A stretch of DNA of 64,000 bases from Helicobacter cetorum MIT 99-5656 (GCF_000259275.1 NC_017735.1:1178001-1242000); one strand, 5' to 3'; counted from the first letter of the stretch, positions 29,182 through 39,454 are shown. The notes: generated from the letters alone by a model not told the origin. Program-made: numbers and translations.

Positions 29182-29259
29182 GCTGGCCTTAATTTCAAAA
29201 TCAATAAAATAAGTGTAAAAATCCTTAGATTCTATCACAAACTTGAGTAAAATGCTGTC

Positions 29260-29883
29260 ATGTTAAGCGATATTCCTATTATCATTCAAAAGAATAAGAA
29301 AATCAAAACCCTAAGTTTGAGTGTAACGCCTACTTTAGAAGTCATTCTAAAAATGCCTTATTATTGCTCTCAAGTTAGAGCTAATGCTTTTTTACAAGAA
29401 CAGGCTGTGTGGCTTAAAAATGCCCTTGCTTCTATGCAAGAAAAACATCTTGCCCTAAGCACTCGCCTAGCAAATTATAAAGATAAAATCCTTGTGTTTG
29501 ATGAAGTAAGAAACGCAAAAGATTACACCCTAACAGAGCTTAAAAAAATCCTAAAAACTTATTTGGAACAAGAACTCCCCTTAATCGCTCAAAAAATGCA
29601 CACTTCATATACTGGTTTTAGCATTAGAAACAACCATAAGGTCTTAGGAAGTTGCTCTTATAACAACCGCCTGAGTTTTGCTCTGTTAATTATTGGTGCT
29701 AAAAAAGAAGAGATTAATTATGTAATAGTCCATGAACTCGCCCACACTATCCACAAAAACCATTCTAAAAATTTTTGGCATTGCGTAGAAACTTTTTGCC
29801 CAAACTACCGTACACTAAGAGAAAACTTGAAGCAAAATGTTGCTCTTTATGCCAAGCTCTTGGAAAACTTAGCAAAATCTTAA
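29260..29883 (+). CDS. YgjP/DUF45-like zinc metallopeptidase-fold protein
   Basis: A 207-residue cytosolic protein of the YgjP-like group. The zinc motif HELAHTIHKNHSKNFW (HExxH plus a downstream His) and the preceding GSCSYNNRLSFALL strand are family hallmarks; VETFCPNYR follows. The role is not well established, although related proteins are encoded beside type I restriction genes in other bacteria, which is not the case here. Its stop overlaps that of the converging Hcp gene by 4 bp. Confidence 0.8.
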   Translation: MLSDIPIIIQKNKKIKTLSLSVTPTLEVILKMPYYCSQVRANAFLQEQAVWLKNALASMQEKHLALSTRLANYKDKILVFDEVRNAKDYTLTELKKILKTYLEQELPLIAQKMHTSYTGFSIRNNHKVLGSCSYNNRLSFALLIIGAKKEEINYVIVHELAHTIHKNHSKNFWHCVETFCPNYRTLRENLKQNVALYAKLLENLAKS

Positions 29884-30902
29884 GGATTATTGTAATAACT
29901 AGGGGGCATAAACAAACGCCCATAATTAGGATTTATGCGTAGCAAACGCTCCTTAAAATTCCCATAATTACGACAACTTGACTCAAAACCATTATCACAT
30001 GCATAGGAGAATAAGTCTAAAGCTCTTTGGTCATCTTGTGGCACGCCTAAGCCCTTTTGATACAATACACCTAAATTATTGCAACTCCCTAAAATCCCCC
30101 CATCGCATGCGATTTGAAAATACTTGGCCGCATAGTGGTTATTCACCGGAGCTCCCAAACTACCATTAGCATAAATCCAGCCTAGATTCGCACACCCCAT
30201 CATATCCCCCGCATTACAAGCTAAGTAATTCAAATCCACTTGACTAAGCTGTGCCTTATCTACGCCATAGATATTATTCACATTAGACATCAGACCTAAG
30301 TTATAGCACCCCATATCATTCCCATTTTCGCATGAAAATTTATAATAACCCATTGCTTTGTAATAATCTTTTTGAACCCCACTCCCATTAGCGAACATCC
30401 AGCCTAAATTATTGCATGCAAGCATATCCCCCCCCTGACAAGCTACCGCATAAAGCTGGAGAGCATTTTCTTTGTCGCTCACACTAGCATTTTTCTTATT
30501 TTCATACATTTGAGCTAAATTCGCACAAGCGGTTGCATCACCCCCACTACAGCCCATTTCATAATAGCGAGCGGCTTTAAGTTTATTTGCTTGTATGCCC
30601 ACCCCATTTGAATACATTGCCCCCACAGCAAAGCATCCAGGAGCATTACCTTCATCACATGATTGAGAAAAGAGCTTGAAAGCCCCTTCATAATCGCCCT
30701 TTTTGGCTAAATCAATGCCTGCTGATAGCTTAGTCTCAGCGTTTTCAGGCGAACCTAGTTGGTCTAATAGATTGGAGTTTTCTTTAGGGTTGATTTGCGT
30801 ACTAGGGTCAGCAATATTAGAACCAGGTTCTTTAGGGTTTTCTTCAGCCCCACAAAGACCAAGCACCAAAAGAGCCAGCAAGAACAAACTTTTTTTCATC
30901 AT
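29880..30902 (-). CDS. hcpF: Hcp-family Cys-rich SEL1-repeat protein
   Basis: A secreted repeat protein of 340 residues in the Helicobacter cysteine-rich protein family. The signal peptide covers about 1-18 (LFLLALLVLGLCGA). About six SEL1-like repeats of 36 residues follow, each with a disulfide-forming Cys pair eight residues apart (for example CDEGNAPGC, CSGGDATAC, CQGGDMLAC, CENGNDMGC). The final 35 residues are outside the repeats. It lies near dapD, as hcpF does in H. pylori, so the symbol is positional. Hcp proteins are immunogenic, and some bind penicillin weakly. A C8 tract lies at 30428-30435. Confidence 0.82.
   Translation of the reverse strand: MMKKSLFLLALLVLGLCGAEENPKEPGSNIADPSTQINPKENSNLLDQLGSPENAETKLSAGIDLAKKGDYEGAFKLFSQSCDEGNAPGCFAVGAMYSNGVGIQANKLKAARYYEMGCSGGDATACANLAQMYENKKNASVSDKENALQLYAVACQGGDMLACNNLGWMFANGSGVQKDYYKAMGYYKFSCENGNDMGCYNLGLMSNVNNIYGVDKAQLSQVDLNYLACNAGDMMGCANLGWIYANGSLGAPVNNHYAAKYFQIACDGGILGSCNNLGVLYQKGLGVPQDDQRALDLFSYACDNGFESSCRNYGNFKERLLRINPNYGRLFMPPSYYNNP
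30428..30435. repeat. C8 homopolymer in hcp coding sequence
   Basis: Eight consecutive C on the plus strand encode the Gly-Gly of a QGGDM segment in the Hcp repeat protein. Slippage by one base would frameshift the protein around residue 158. Confidence 0.7.
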
Positions 30903-30915
30903 GACACATCTCTCT

Positions 30916-32121
30916 TTAATGTAATGACTGATTAAGGGCGATTTTTTTCACGCTTCTAAAGGCAATAAGCTTGCCATTTTGGCTATTCAAGCGAAAATGC
31001 ACGCCATTTTTTCCTGAAAGCTCTTTGCCCTTATAAAGATTATTAGCATGTTTTTCCAAATTACTATTCACTTCAATGAGCTTTTTAAACTCATTTTCTT
31101 CAATTTCTATAACACTTCCAGCTAGTATGGCAATACCTGCATCAATAATACAGCCATCGCCTAGGCTAATGCCTGTAACACTATTAGCCCCTAGCAAACA
31201 ATTTTTTCCAATGCTAATGGGATTGTTATTTCCCCCACTTAAAACGCCTAAAATACTCGCTCCCCCACCAATATCAGTGCCTTCGCCAACAACTACTGAT
31301 GAAGAGATACGCCCTTCATTCATACACACTCCCATCGCACCTGCATTGAAATTCACATAACTAGCTCCGGGCATTTGGGTATAACCACCCGTTCCTAAAT
31401 ACGCTCCAAAGCGAGTTTTAGAGCTATCTAGTAAGCGGATATTATCAAATTCAGGAATCACTTGCATGAGATAGCGTGGGAATTTATCCACAAAATCAAT
31501 GCCAGGAAAACATTCTCGCATTTTTAGGGCTATTTCATTCTCTCTAAGCCATTCTAATTCATAAGGCTTGTTACCACTCCAAGCCACATTAGAAAGTTGA
31601 GAAAAAATACCATCTAAATTCAAACTTCTTAAAGGGGCTTTACCTAAAGATAGAGCTAAGAGTTTCATATACGCACTCTCTACGCTCTCACAAGGCTTAT
31701 CTTCATAGAGAATAACCAAACGATAGAGATACTCCCCATGGCTATTTTTCAAACGATTTTCTTCTAAGGCTTTTTGAAGTTCTAAGATAACTTGAATATT
31801 TTTATGAGCTGTCTTGCTAGAATAAGCTTCATTCAAAAAAGGCGTATAAAATTCTAGCGCTTTTAAAACAAAACTCTCATCTATCTCTACTACGCATTCA
31901 CTTATGCTCTCTAAAATCACTCTTTCTTTAGAAAATGAATTGCAAAACACCGCATAAGAGCCTAAATTTTCATCTTTCCAGTTTAGCATCGGATAAGTCG
32001 CACATAAAATCTTTTTTGAAATAGGGGCAATATCCACTCTCGCAATACCAAAGCCTAAAGGCTCTTTATAGTTACTAGATTGCTGGTAATTACTCACAAA
32101 ATTTTTAAATTTATTAGTCAT
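30916..32121 (-). CDS. dapD: Tetrahydrodipicolinate N-succinyltransferase DapD
   Basis: An enzyme of the succinylase branch of lysine and meso-diaminopimelate synthesis, transferring succinyl from succinyl-CoA. At 401 residues it is the long form found in Campylobacterota and actinobacteria. The C-terminal half is a left-handed beta-helix of hexapeptide repeats (SVVVGEGTDIGGGASILG, then NPISIGKNCLLGANSV, CIIDAGIAILAGSVI). GTGGYTQMPGASYVNFNAGA is the active-site region. It feeds peptidoglycan precursors also used by MurC encoded nearby. It lies 13 bp upstream of the hcp gene and 11 bp downstream of ispG. Confidence 0.92.
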   Translation of the reverse strand: MTNKFKNFVSNYQQSSNYKEPLGFGIARVDIAPISKKILCATYPMLNWKDENLGSYAVFCNSFSKERVILESISECVVEIDESFVLKALEFYTPFLNEAYSSKTAHKNIQVILELQKALEENRLKNSHGEYLYRLVILYEDKPCESVESAYMKLLALSLGKAPLRSLNLDGIFSQLSNVAWSGNKPYELEWLRENEIALKMRECFPGIDFVDKFPRYLMQVIPEFDNIRLLDSSKTRFGAYLGTGGYTQMPGASYVNFNAGAMGVCMNEGRISSSVVVGEGTDIGGGASILGVLSGGNNNPISIGKNCLLGANSVTGISLGDGCIIDAGIAILAGSVIEIEENEFKKLIEVNSNLEKHANNLYKGKELSGKNGVHFRLNSQNGKLIAFRSVKKIALNQSLH

Positions 32122-32132
32122 GTTTTTTCCTT

Positions 32133-33206
32133 TTAACTTAATTTTTCCCTTTCTTTAGCTAAATTTTCCACTTCTACTACAAAAGTTTCAAACAAATCCT
32201 TTTCAGCTAATTTGTGAATGACTTTTCCCTCTTTAATAATCAAACCACTACGATTTCCAAATGCAATCGCCATGTCTGCATGTTTAGCTTCGCCTAGGGC
32301 ATTGACTACACAGCCCATCACACTAATATCCAAAGGGGTTTTAATATGGCTTAGGCGTTTTTCTACTTTATTAGTCATCTCCACTAAATTGGCCTCAATT
32401 CTCCCACAAGTAGGACAAGATATTAAATTAATCCCTTCTTTCAAACGCCCACTATGGCGTAAAATCGCTCTAGCCACTTTGATTTCATTTTCCAACTCCC
32501 CTGTGATAGATACTCGCATGGTATCGCCAATGCCTTCCATTAAAAGCCCGCCTAAAGCCATAGCACTCTTTATGCTTGAACTAAAGAGATTACCTGCTTC
32601 AGTAACGCCTAAATGAAAAGGGTAATTCACTAAGGGGCGTAGCATTCTATAAGCTTGCATAGTGCGTTCAACATCACTTGCTTTTAAAGAAATCTTAAAA
32701 TTGGTAAAATCAAAATCTTCTAAAAGCTTTGCGTTATACAAAGCGCTTTCTATCATGCCTTTTGGAGTTGCCCCATATTTTTGGTCAAATTGCTTTTCTA
32801 AACTTCCAGCATTCACGCCAATTCTTATAGGAATGTTTTTTTCTTTACAAGCATCAATTACTGCTTTAATCTTGTCTTTAGAGCCGATATTTCCGGGATT
32901 AATTCTAATAGCATCTACACTTTCACTTGCAATCAAAGCGAATTTATAGTGGAAATGAATATCTGCAATTAAGGGTAAAGAAGACACTTTTTTTAATTCT
33001 TTTAAAGCGAGTGCATCCTTTTCATTACTCACCGCCACCCTTACTAAATCAGCCCCGGCGAGTTTGAGCCTATCAATTTGATTTTTAGTGCTTTCTATAT
33101 CAGCGGTTTTGCTAAAGGTCATGCTTTGCACACTTATTTTGGCATCACCCCCTATAGCAACATTACCAATAAAAATTCGCTTGGTCTTAACTCTGTTTTC
33201 TAGCAT
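32133..33206 (-). CDS. ispG: 4-hydroxy-3-methylbut-2-enyl diphosphate synthase IspG
   Basis: An iron-sulfur enzyme of the MEP isoprenoid pathway. The TIM-barrel half starts with [15 protein letters not shown], continues LVRVAVSN and [12 protein letters not shown], then [10 protein letters not shown]. The 4Fe-4S domain has [16 protein letters not shown] and a Glu-rich tail. At 357 residues it is the two-domain bacterial form. It is the first gene of ispG-dapD-hcp, with a TATAAT upstream in the region divergent from the aminotransferase gene. Confidence 0.95.
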   Translation of the reverse strand: MLENRVKTKRIFIGNVAIGGDAKISVQSMTFSKTADIESTKNQIDRLKLAGADLVRVAVSNEKDALALKELKKVSSLPLIADIHFHYKFALIASESVDAIRINPGNIGSKDKIKAVIDACKEKNIPIRIGVNAGSLEKQFDQKYGATPKGMIESALYNAKLLEDFDFTNFKISLKASDVERTMQAYRMLRPLVNYPFHLGVTEAGNLFSSSIKSAMALGGLLMEGIGDTMRVSITGELENEIKVARAILRHSGRLKEGINLISCPTCGRIEANLVEMTNKVEKRLSHIKTPLDISVMGCVVNALGEAKHADMAIAFGNRSGLIIKEGKVIHKLAEKDLFETFVVEVENLAKEREKLS

Positions 33207-33237
33207 TAAATCTCTCTAAGGTAAATTCTAACTTGGT

Positions 33238-33243
33238 ATTATA
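33238..33243 (-). promoter_or_regulatory. -10 element of ispG-dapD
   Basis: The minus strand reads agagTATAATaccaag, a perfect TATAAT about 31 bp upstream of the ispG ATG in the 118-bp divergent intergenic region. Confidence 0.5.
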
Positions 33244-33324
33244 CTCTTTATTGGTTGTTTCATAATGATAAACGCTAAATTTTGGGTAAGATTAACTATT
33301 CAATTTTAAGATTAAAGTAGTAGT

Positions 33325-34452
33325 ATGACATTTGAGCCTTATCCTTTTGAACGATTAAGAGCCTTGTTTAAAGATATTACGCCTTTAAAAAAAGGGCTAG
33401 ATTTAGGCATAGGTGAGCCACGATTTGAGACGCCTAAATTCATTCAAGACACTCTAAAAGAACACGCTAACTCGCTTAATATCTATCCTAAAAGCGCGTT
33501 TGAAGAGAGCTTGAGAGTGGCTCAAAGAAGTTTTTTTAAACGCCGTTTCAATATAGAATTAAAAGAAAATGAATTAGTCTCTACGCTGGGTTCTAGGGAA
33601 GTACTCTTTAATTTTCCTAGTTTTGTTTTATTCAATCATAAAAACCCCACTATTGCCTACCCTAACCCCTTTTATCAAATCTATGAAGGGGCAAGCAAAT
33701 TTGTTAAAGCAAAAAGCATTTTAATGCCTTTAACTAAAGAAAATAATTTTACTCCAAGCTTGAATGAAAAAGAGTTAGAAGAAGTCAATCTAGTCATTTT
33801 AAATTCCCCTAATAACCCAACCGGAAGAACCCTTTCTTTAGAAGAATTAGTCGCTTGGGTCAAACTTGCCTTAAAATATAATTTTATTTTAATCAATGAT
33901 GAATGTTATAGTGAAATCTATGAAGATTCGCCCCCCCCTTCGCTTTTAGAAGCTTCTATTCTTGCTGATAATAAAGAATTTAAAAATGTTTTGGTTGTCC
34001 ATTCACTCTCCAAACGCTCTAGTGTCCCGGGGCTTAGAAGTGGCTTTATTGCAGGAGATAGCCACATTTTAGAAAACTACAAAGCTTTTCGCACTTATTT
34101 AGGTTATACAAGCGCTAATGCCATCCAAAAGGCTAGTGAAGCCGCTTGGCTAGATGAAGAGCATGCAAAATTTTTCCGCAACATTTATGCAAACAATCTT
34201 AAACTAGCACGAAAAATTTTTAAAGACACACTCATTTATCCTAATAGCTTTTATGTGTATTTGCCGGTTAAAAATGGCGAAAGTTTTGCCAAAATGCTTT
34301 ATCAAAACGAAGGCATTACAACCTTACCAGCCTTGTATTTAGGGCGTAATCATATCGGCACTGATTATGTGCGTTTAGCCCTTGTCTATGACACCCCCCT
34401 TTTAGAAAAACCTTTAGAAATGATAGAAACTTATAGAGAAAATCATGCTTGA
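33325..34452 (+). CDS. Class I/II PLP-dependent aminotransferase
   Basis: A fold-type I aminotransferase of 375 residues. The PLP lysine lies in [18 protein letters not shown]. Other family motifs are NSPNNPTGR and the NDECYSE cofactor Asp/Tyr region. Placement next to murC and close to dapD suggests the succinyl-diaminopimelate aminotransferase step (DapC), but substrate cannot be read from motifs. The start ATG at 33325 has a weak ribosome-binding site. A C8 tract at 33931-33938 encodes part of SPPPS. It overlaps murC by 8 bp. Confidence 0.85.
   Translation: MTFEPYPFERLRALFKDITPLKKGLDLGIGEPRFETPKFIQDTLKEHANSLNIYPKSAFEESLRVAQRSFFKRRFNIELKENELVSTLGSREVLFNFPSFVLFNHKNPTIAYPNPFYQIYEGASKFVKAKSILMPLTKENNFTPSLNEKELEEVNLVILNSPNNPTGRTLSLEELVAWVKLALKYNFILINDECYSEIYEDSPPPSLLEASILADNKEFKNVLVVHSLSKRSSVPGLRSGFIAGDSHILENYKAFRTYLGYTSANAIQKASEAAWLDEEHAKFFRNIYANNLKLARKIFKDTLIYPNSFYVYLPVKNGESFAKMLYQNEGITTLPALYLGRNHIGTDYVRLALVYDTPLLEKPLEMIETYRENHA
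33931..33938. repeat. C8 homopolymer in aminotransferase coding sequence
   Basis: Eight C follow GATTCG and encode the prolines of DSPPPS at about residue 205 of the aminotransferase. In Helicobacter, G/C tracts of this length are prone to slippage; a one-base change would truncate the enzyme in its catalytic domain. Confidence 0.7.
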
Positions 34453-35794
34453 AACCCCAAAAGTTTTATTAAAAAACCTACAAAATTGTAAAATCCATTT
34501 TATCGGCATAGGGGGCATTGGCATTTCAGGTTTAGCCAAATATCTTAGGGCTCAAGGAGCAAGAATTAGTGGCTCTGATATTGCTAGTAGTCCTAGTGTA
34601 AAGGCTTTAAAAGCCTTAGGGGTAGAGATTAATATTCCGCATAATCCAAATGCCTTAAAAGAACAAGATGTTGTGATTCATTCAGCCATTATCAAAGAAG
34701 ACAATATAGAAATACAAAAAGCTAAAGAATTAGAAATCCCTATTTTGTCTCGTAAAGACGCTTTATATTCTATCCTTAAAGACAAGCGAGTTTTTAGCGT
34801 GTGTGGAGCTCATGGTAAGAGTAGTATCACTGCCATGCTTAGTGCCATTTTTCCGACTTTTGGAGCCATTATTGGAGCGCATTCTAAAGAGTTTGGTTCT
34901 AATGTGCGAGAGAGTGCGAATAATAGCTTGGTTTTTGAAGCTGATGAAAGCGATTCAAGTTTCTTGTTTTCTAACCCCTATTGTGCGATTGTGCCAAATA
35001 CCGAGCCAGAACATTTAGAGCATTATAACCATGATTTAAAGCGTTTTTTCTTCGCTTATCAATATTTTTTAGACCACGCTAAAAAAAGAGTGGTTTATAA
35101 AGAAGACCCCTTTTTAAAAAGCTATTCTAAAAACGCCATAGTTTTAGAAAAAAAAGACATTAAAAACATTCAGTATATTTTAAAAGATGATGAGCCTTAT
35201 ACTTCATTTGAGTTAAAAAACTTGGGGACTTTTCTTGTATGGGGACTAGGCGAACATAACGCTACTAATGCGAGTTTAGCGATTTTAAGCGCGTTAGACG
35301 AATTAAATTTAGAAGAAATTAGAAGTAATCTATTAAATTTCAAAGGCATTAAAAAACGCTTTGACATTCTGCAAAAAGGCGCATTAATTCTCATTGATGA
35401 TTACGCCCACCACCCTACAGAAATAAGTGCGACTTTAAAAAGCGCTTCAATCTATGCGAATTTGTTAAACACACAGGAAAAAACTATAGTCATTTGGCAA
35501 GCACACAAATACTCTCGCTTAATGGATAATTTAGAAGAGTTTAAAAAATGTTTTTTAGAACATTGCGACAGATTGATTATTTTACCTGTTTATAGTGCGA
35601 GCGAAACTAAGCGAGAAATTGATTTAAAAGAGCATTTTAAGCACTATAACCCTACCTTTATAGACAGGGTGCGTAAAAAGGGGAATTTTTTAGAACTTTT
35701 AGTTAATGATAAGGTAGTAGAAACTATCAAAAAGGGTTTTGTTATAGGCTTTGGAGCGGGGGATATTACCTATCAATTAAGGGGTGAAATGTAA
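34445..35794 (+). CDS. murC: UDP-N-acetylmuramate--L-alanine ligase
   Basis: A cytosolic peptidoglycan enzyme that adds L-Ala to UDP-MurNAc. 449 residues. The N-terminal Rossmann motif is [13 protein letters not shown]. The ATP-binding loop GAHGKSS has Ser where many enzymes have Thr. The central EADESDSSF block follows, and a C-terminal domain starts with [10 protein letters not shown], the family His pair. It starts 8 bp inside the aminotransferase gene, and its stop overlaps the next start by one base (TAATG). Confidence 0.94.
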   Translation: MLETPKVLLKNLQNCKIHFIGIGGIGISGLAKYLRAQGARISGSDIASSPSVKALKALGVEINIPHNPNALKEQDVVIHSAIIKEDNIEIQKAKELEIPILSRKDALYSILKDKRVFSVCGAHGKSSITAMLSAIFPTFGAIIGAHSKEFGSNVRESANNSLVFEADESDSSFLFSNPYCAIVPNTEPEHLEHYNHDLKRFFFAYQYFLDHAKKRVVYKEDPFLKSYSKNAIVLEKKDIKNIQYILKDDEPYTSFELKNLGTFLVWGLGEHNATNASLAILSALDELNLEEIRSNLLNFKGIKKRFDILQKGALILIDDYAHHPTEISATLKSASIYANLLNTQEKTIVIWQAHKYSRLMDNLEEFKKCFLEHCDRLIILPVYSASETKREIDLKEHFKHYNPTFIDRVRKKGNFLELLVNDKVVETIKKGFVIGFGAGDITYQLRGEM

Positions 35795-36159
35795 TGGGTA
35801 TAGCGGTTGTTTTATTATTAACGCTGTTTTTATTATTCTTAGTGTTAAAAGATTTTGGTTTGGTTAGTCCTAAACAAAAAATTTTAGCTTTTTTAATCGT
35901 AGGCATTGTAGGTCTAGGAATAGGCATTTACACTTATAAGCAAAACAAACAAAATAAGCGAGAAATTGCTTTGCAAAGAGCGTTTTTAAGGGGAGAAACC
36001 TTGTTGTGTAAAGACATTAAAGTGAATAAGAAATATTTTAATTTAGTGAGTGGGACTTTGAGCTTTTTAGGTAAAAAGCAATCGCCTATGCAAGATGTTT
36101 TTGTAGATTTAGATTTTTGCCATGTGTTAAATGATGACCCCTTGATACAACCCCAATGA
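35794..36159 (+). CDS. Small membrane-anchored conserved protein between murC and mutS2
   Basis: 121 residues, function unknown. Two hydrophobic N-terminal segments (VVLLLTLFLLFLVL and ILAFLIVGIVGLGIGIY) are followed by a basic stretch and a soluble domain ending in DDPLIQPQ. It is coupled to both neighbours: its start overlaps the murC stop by one base, and its end overlaps the mutS2 start by 4 bp. The same three-gene order is known to me from H. pylori, where this gene is also uncharacterised. Confidence 0.75.
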   Translation: MGIAVVLLLTLFLLFLVLKDFGLVSPKQKILAFLIVGIVGLGIGIYTYKQNKQNKREIALQRAFLRGETLLCKDIKVNKKYFNLVSGTLSFLGKKQSPMQDVFVDLDFCHVLNDDPLIQPQ

Positions 36160-38402
36160 ATACTTCACAAAAACCCCTAGAAGAAAGCCTAGATTTAAAA
36201 GAGTTTCTCGCTCTTTTTAAAACTTTTTTTGCAAAAGAAAGTGGTATTACTTTAGAAAATGATTTGAAACAAGCTTTCACTTACTTAAATGAAATAGATA
36301 CTATCGGTTTGCCCACTCCAAAAAGTGTGAGGGAGAGCGAACTTATTTTTGTAAAACTCACCAAGTTTGGCACACTCCATTTAGATGAAATTGATGAGAT
36401 TGTTAAAAGATTACGCTACATTGTCATTCTAAAAAACACTTTTAAAAACTTCACGCATTTAAAATTTTATGAACGCCTTAATGCCATTGTTCTACCCGCT
36501 TTTTTTGATGATTTAATGCACATGCTTGATGATGAAGGAGCTATCAAAAAAGGGGCTAATGCCACACTAGATGCTTTAAATGAAAGCTTAAATCGCCTTA
36601 AAAAAGAGAGCGCAAAAATTATTCAAAATTACGCCCATTCTAAAGAGCTTGCCCCTTATTTAGTGGATACTCAAAGCCACCTTAAGCATGGCTATGAATG
36701 CCTTTTATTAAAGAGTGGGTTTTCTAGTGCGATTAAAGGCGTTGTGCTAGAAAGAAGTAGCAATGGTTATTTTTATCTCTTGCCTGAAAACGCTCAAAAA
36801 ATCACGCAAAAAATCACGCAAGTTCATAACGAAATAGAAAGTTGCACCCTTGAAATTTGTCAAACTCTAAGCAATAGCCTACAAAAACACCTTTTATTTT
36901 TAAAATTCATTTTCAAAGAGTTTGACTTTTTAGATAGCTTACAAGCTCGGCTAAATTTTGCTAAAGAATATAATTTAGAATTTGTCATGCCAAGTTTTAC
37001 GCAAAAAAAATTGATTTTAGAAAACTTTTCACACCCCATTTTAAAAGAGCCAAAGCCCCTAAACTTGAAGTTTGAAAAATCAATGCTTGCGGTAACAGGT
37101 GTGAATGCTGGCGGAAAAACCATGCTTTTAAAATCGCTTTTAAGCGCGGCTTTTTTAAGCAAGTATCTCATTCCTATGAAAATTAATGCTAACAAGTCCA
37201 TTATCCCTTATTTTAAAGAAATTCACGCCATTATTAATGACCCCCAAAATAGTGCGAACAATATCTCTACTTTTGCTGGCAGAATGAAACAATTTAGCAC
37301 TCTTTTATCCAAAGAGAACATGCTCTTAGGCGTTGATGAAATTGAGCTAGGAACCGATGCTGATGAAGCAAGCAGTTTGTATAAAACCTTGCTAGAAAAG
37401 TTGCTCAAACAAAACAATAAAATCATTATTACCACACACCACAAACGCCTAAGCGTTTTAATGGCAGAAAATAAAGAAGTGGAATTACTAGCCGCTCTTT
37501 ATGATGAAGAAAAAGAACGCCCCACTTACACCTTTTTGAAAGGTGTTATAGGCAAAAGTTATGCGTTTGAAACGGCTCTTCGCTATGGTGTGCCAAGCTT
37601 TCTGATTAAAGAAGCTAAGGCATTTTATGGCGAAGATAAGGAAAGATTAAATGTTTTGATTGAAAATTCAAGTGCGTTAGAAAGAGAGCTGAAACAAAAA
37701 AATGAGAGCTTAGAGAACGCCTTAAAAGAGCAAGAAAATTTGAAAAATGCATGGCTTTTAGAAGTTGAAAAACAAAAAGAAATGTTTCAAAAGAAAAAAC
37801 TTGAATTAGAAAAATCCTATCAACAAGCCTTGAATTTATTAAAAAGTGAAGTTGCTTCAAAAAATACCAGCTCTATGCATAAAGAAATCCAAAAAGCTAA
37901 CGAGATTTTAAACCAGCATCAAAAGAGTTCTGAAAGAGAAAAAACCATAACGAGTTTTCAAATACACGAAAAAGCACGCTATAAAAATGAAAGCGTGCTT
38001 ATTATTCAAACGCTAGATAAAGGCTATTACTCCATAGAAACAGAGCTTGGCATGCGTTTGAAAGTGCATGGAAGTTTATTAAAAAAAATTCAAAAACCCC
38101 AAAATAAGATTAAGCAAAACAAGATTAAACCAACCCCAACGATTATTCCTAAGCCCAAAGAAGCGAGCTTACGCATTGATTTAAGGGGACAACGCACTGA
38201 AGAGGCTTTGGATTTATTAGACGCCTTTTTAAATAACGCTCTTTTAGGGGGTTTTGAGGAAGTGCTAATCTGTCATGGTAAAGGAAGTGGGATTTTAGAA
38301 AAGTTTGTGAAAGAATTTTTGAAAAAACACCCCAAGGTTAGTAGCTTTAGCGATGCCCCTATAAATTTAGGCGGTAGTGGGGTTAAAATCGTTAAATTGT
38401 AG
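36156..38402 (+). CDS. mutS2: MutS2 endonuclease/ATPase
   Basis: A MutS-family protein lacking the mismatch-recognition domain, 748 residues. Core helices are followed by the ATPase with Walker A TGVNAGGKTML, Walker B LLGVDEIELGTD and ITTHHKRLS. A coiled-coil rich in Glu and Lys spans about 500-610. The C-terminal Smr nuclease domain has LRGQRTEEAL and CHGKGSGIL. In H. pylori MutS2 suppresses recombination and takes part in repair of oxidised DNA, and in Bacillus-type bacteria it also acts on collided ribosomes. Translation is coupled to the preceding gene by ATGA. Confidence 0.94.
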   Translation: MNTSQKPLEESLDLKEFLALFKTFFAKESGITLENDLKQAFTYLNEIDTIGLPTPKSVRESELIFVKLTKFGTLHLDEIDEIVKRLRYIVILKNTFKNFTHLKFYERLNAIVLPAFFDDLMHMLDDEGAIKKGANATLDALNESLNRLKKESAKIIQNYAHSKELAPYLVDTQSHLKHGYECLLLKSGFSSAIKGVVLERSSNGYFYLLPENAQKITQKITQVHNEIESCTLEICQTLSNSLQKHLLFLKFIFKEFDFLDSLQARLNFAKEYNLEFVMPSFTQKKLILENFSHPILKEPKPLNLKFEKSMLAVTGVNAGGKTMLLKSLLSAAFLSKYLIPMKINANKSIIPYFKEIHAIINDPQNSANNISTFAGRMKQFSTLLSKENMLLGVDEIELGTDADEASSLYKTLLEKLLKQNNKIIITTHHKRLSVLMAENKEVELLAALYDEEKERPTYTFLKGVIGKSYAFETALRYGVPSFLIKEAKAFYGEDKERLNVLIENSSALERELKQKNESLENALKEQENLKNAWLLEVEKQKEMFQKKKLELEKSYQQALNLLKSEVASKNTSSMHKEIQKANEILNQHQKSSEREKTITSFQIHEKARYKNESVLIIQTLDKGYYSIETELGMRLKVHGSLLKKIQKPQNKIKQNKIKPTPTIIPKPKEASLRIDLRGQRTEEALDLLDAFLNNALLGGFEEVLICHGKGSGILEKFVKEFLKKHPKVSSFSDAPINLGGSGVKIVKL

Positions 38403-38629
38403 TTCCTGTGAGATGTCCAAAAATCTTTTTTCATTTGTCAAATACTACAGAATAAATTTTAATCTCCTAGATAAAGAAAAACATTTTTTAAAACTCTATC
38501 TTAAGATATAAAAATACATCACATGGTATAAGAAATAATTTTCAACAAAAAAGTTCGAAGATAAAAAACAGCTTGTTTTAAATCAAAGAGATTACAGCAG
38601 TGAATTTTGATAAAACTAAATAACCTTAA

Positions 38630-39454
38630 TTACAAAAACCGCCACCATTTTAAATATTTGAAATGACATTCTCTCATCAAAGCAATTTTAGGACTATAAG
38701 GCTCTTCTGTGCGACTTATTGTAGAAATTTGATTATCATCAGCGATTGCAAAAGATTTTAACACCAAATTTCTCACTCCATGCATAAAAGTGGCATCCAT
38801 CAAAGTATCCACAGGAATAACCCATTTTTGACTATATCTCAAAAAGACTCTAGCCACTTTGGGTGTAATAACATATCCTTGAGTGCCTACTCCATAACTA
38901 TAAGCATTGATAACTTCTATGTATTTTTGTATTTCTTGATTTTCGCTGATTAAAAACTCACTTCTCACGCTTGAGTCATATAATAAATACATTAAACGCA
39001 CATAACCTAATTCTTGAATGTGTTTTTGCAAAAAATCCAAGCTCTCCTTAAAATTCTCCTTTAGGGTGATGTCATCTTCTAAAATACAAATAGGTTCATT
39101 TAATTCTATGCACTTTTTCCACAACAAATAATGGCTTGCATAACACCCAAGCTCTCCTAAACTCATAAACTTTGCATGGTATTTCAAAGCGTAATAAAAT
39201 TTAGAAATATCGCTGATTAAATTTGTCTTAACGCCCATATCTTTCACATTTTGCGTAATAAAATAAGAGTGTAGATGTTTTTTAGCTAATGGATGCAACC
39301 CCCCATTCCCAAGAGTTTTAGAATAAATCGCATCAAAAACCTCTGCATAGTGGTTGGTTACATTAATGGTGCTAAGCAAGGTAGTCGTGTCCCTAAAAAC
39401 CAAACCAAACTCATCGCACACCTTTTTATCTAAAGAAATAATAAAAACACGCAA
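38630..39454 (-). CDS. GT25-family LPS glycosyltransferase (copy 2)
   Basis: A 274-residue paralogue of 28363-29181 with the same motifs: the MRVFIISLDKK start, GELGCYASHYLLWKKC, ILEDDITL and GTQGYVITPK. The start codon is TTG at 39454, supported by AGGA at good distance and by the conserved N-terminus, with no upstream ATG. Position between mutS2 and trxB fits the galactosyltransferase genes seen in either of two H. pylori loci. The product probably extends LPS O-chain or core. Intergenic stretches of 227 and 220 bp flank it and contain no recognisable gene. Confidence 0.85.
   Translation of the reverse strand: MRVFIISLDKKVCDEFGLVFRDTTTLLSTINVTNHYAEVFDAIYSKTLGNGGLHPLAKKHLHSYFITQNVKDMGVKTNLISDISKFYYALKYHAKFMSLGELGCYASHYLLWKKCIELNEPICILEDDITLKENFKESLDFLQKHIQELGYVRLMYLLYDSSVRSEFLISENQEIQKYIEVINAYSYGVGTQGYVITPKVARVFLRYSQKWVIPVDTLMDATFMHGVRNLVLKSFAIADDNQISTISRTEEPYSPKIALMRECHFKYLKWWRFL

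Noticed and set aside
38403-38629. Possible small RNA in the gap after mutS2
   Set aside because: A/T-rich with scattered TATAAT-like words but no stable hairpin plus T-run and no recognisable RNA family.
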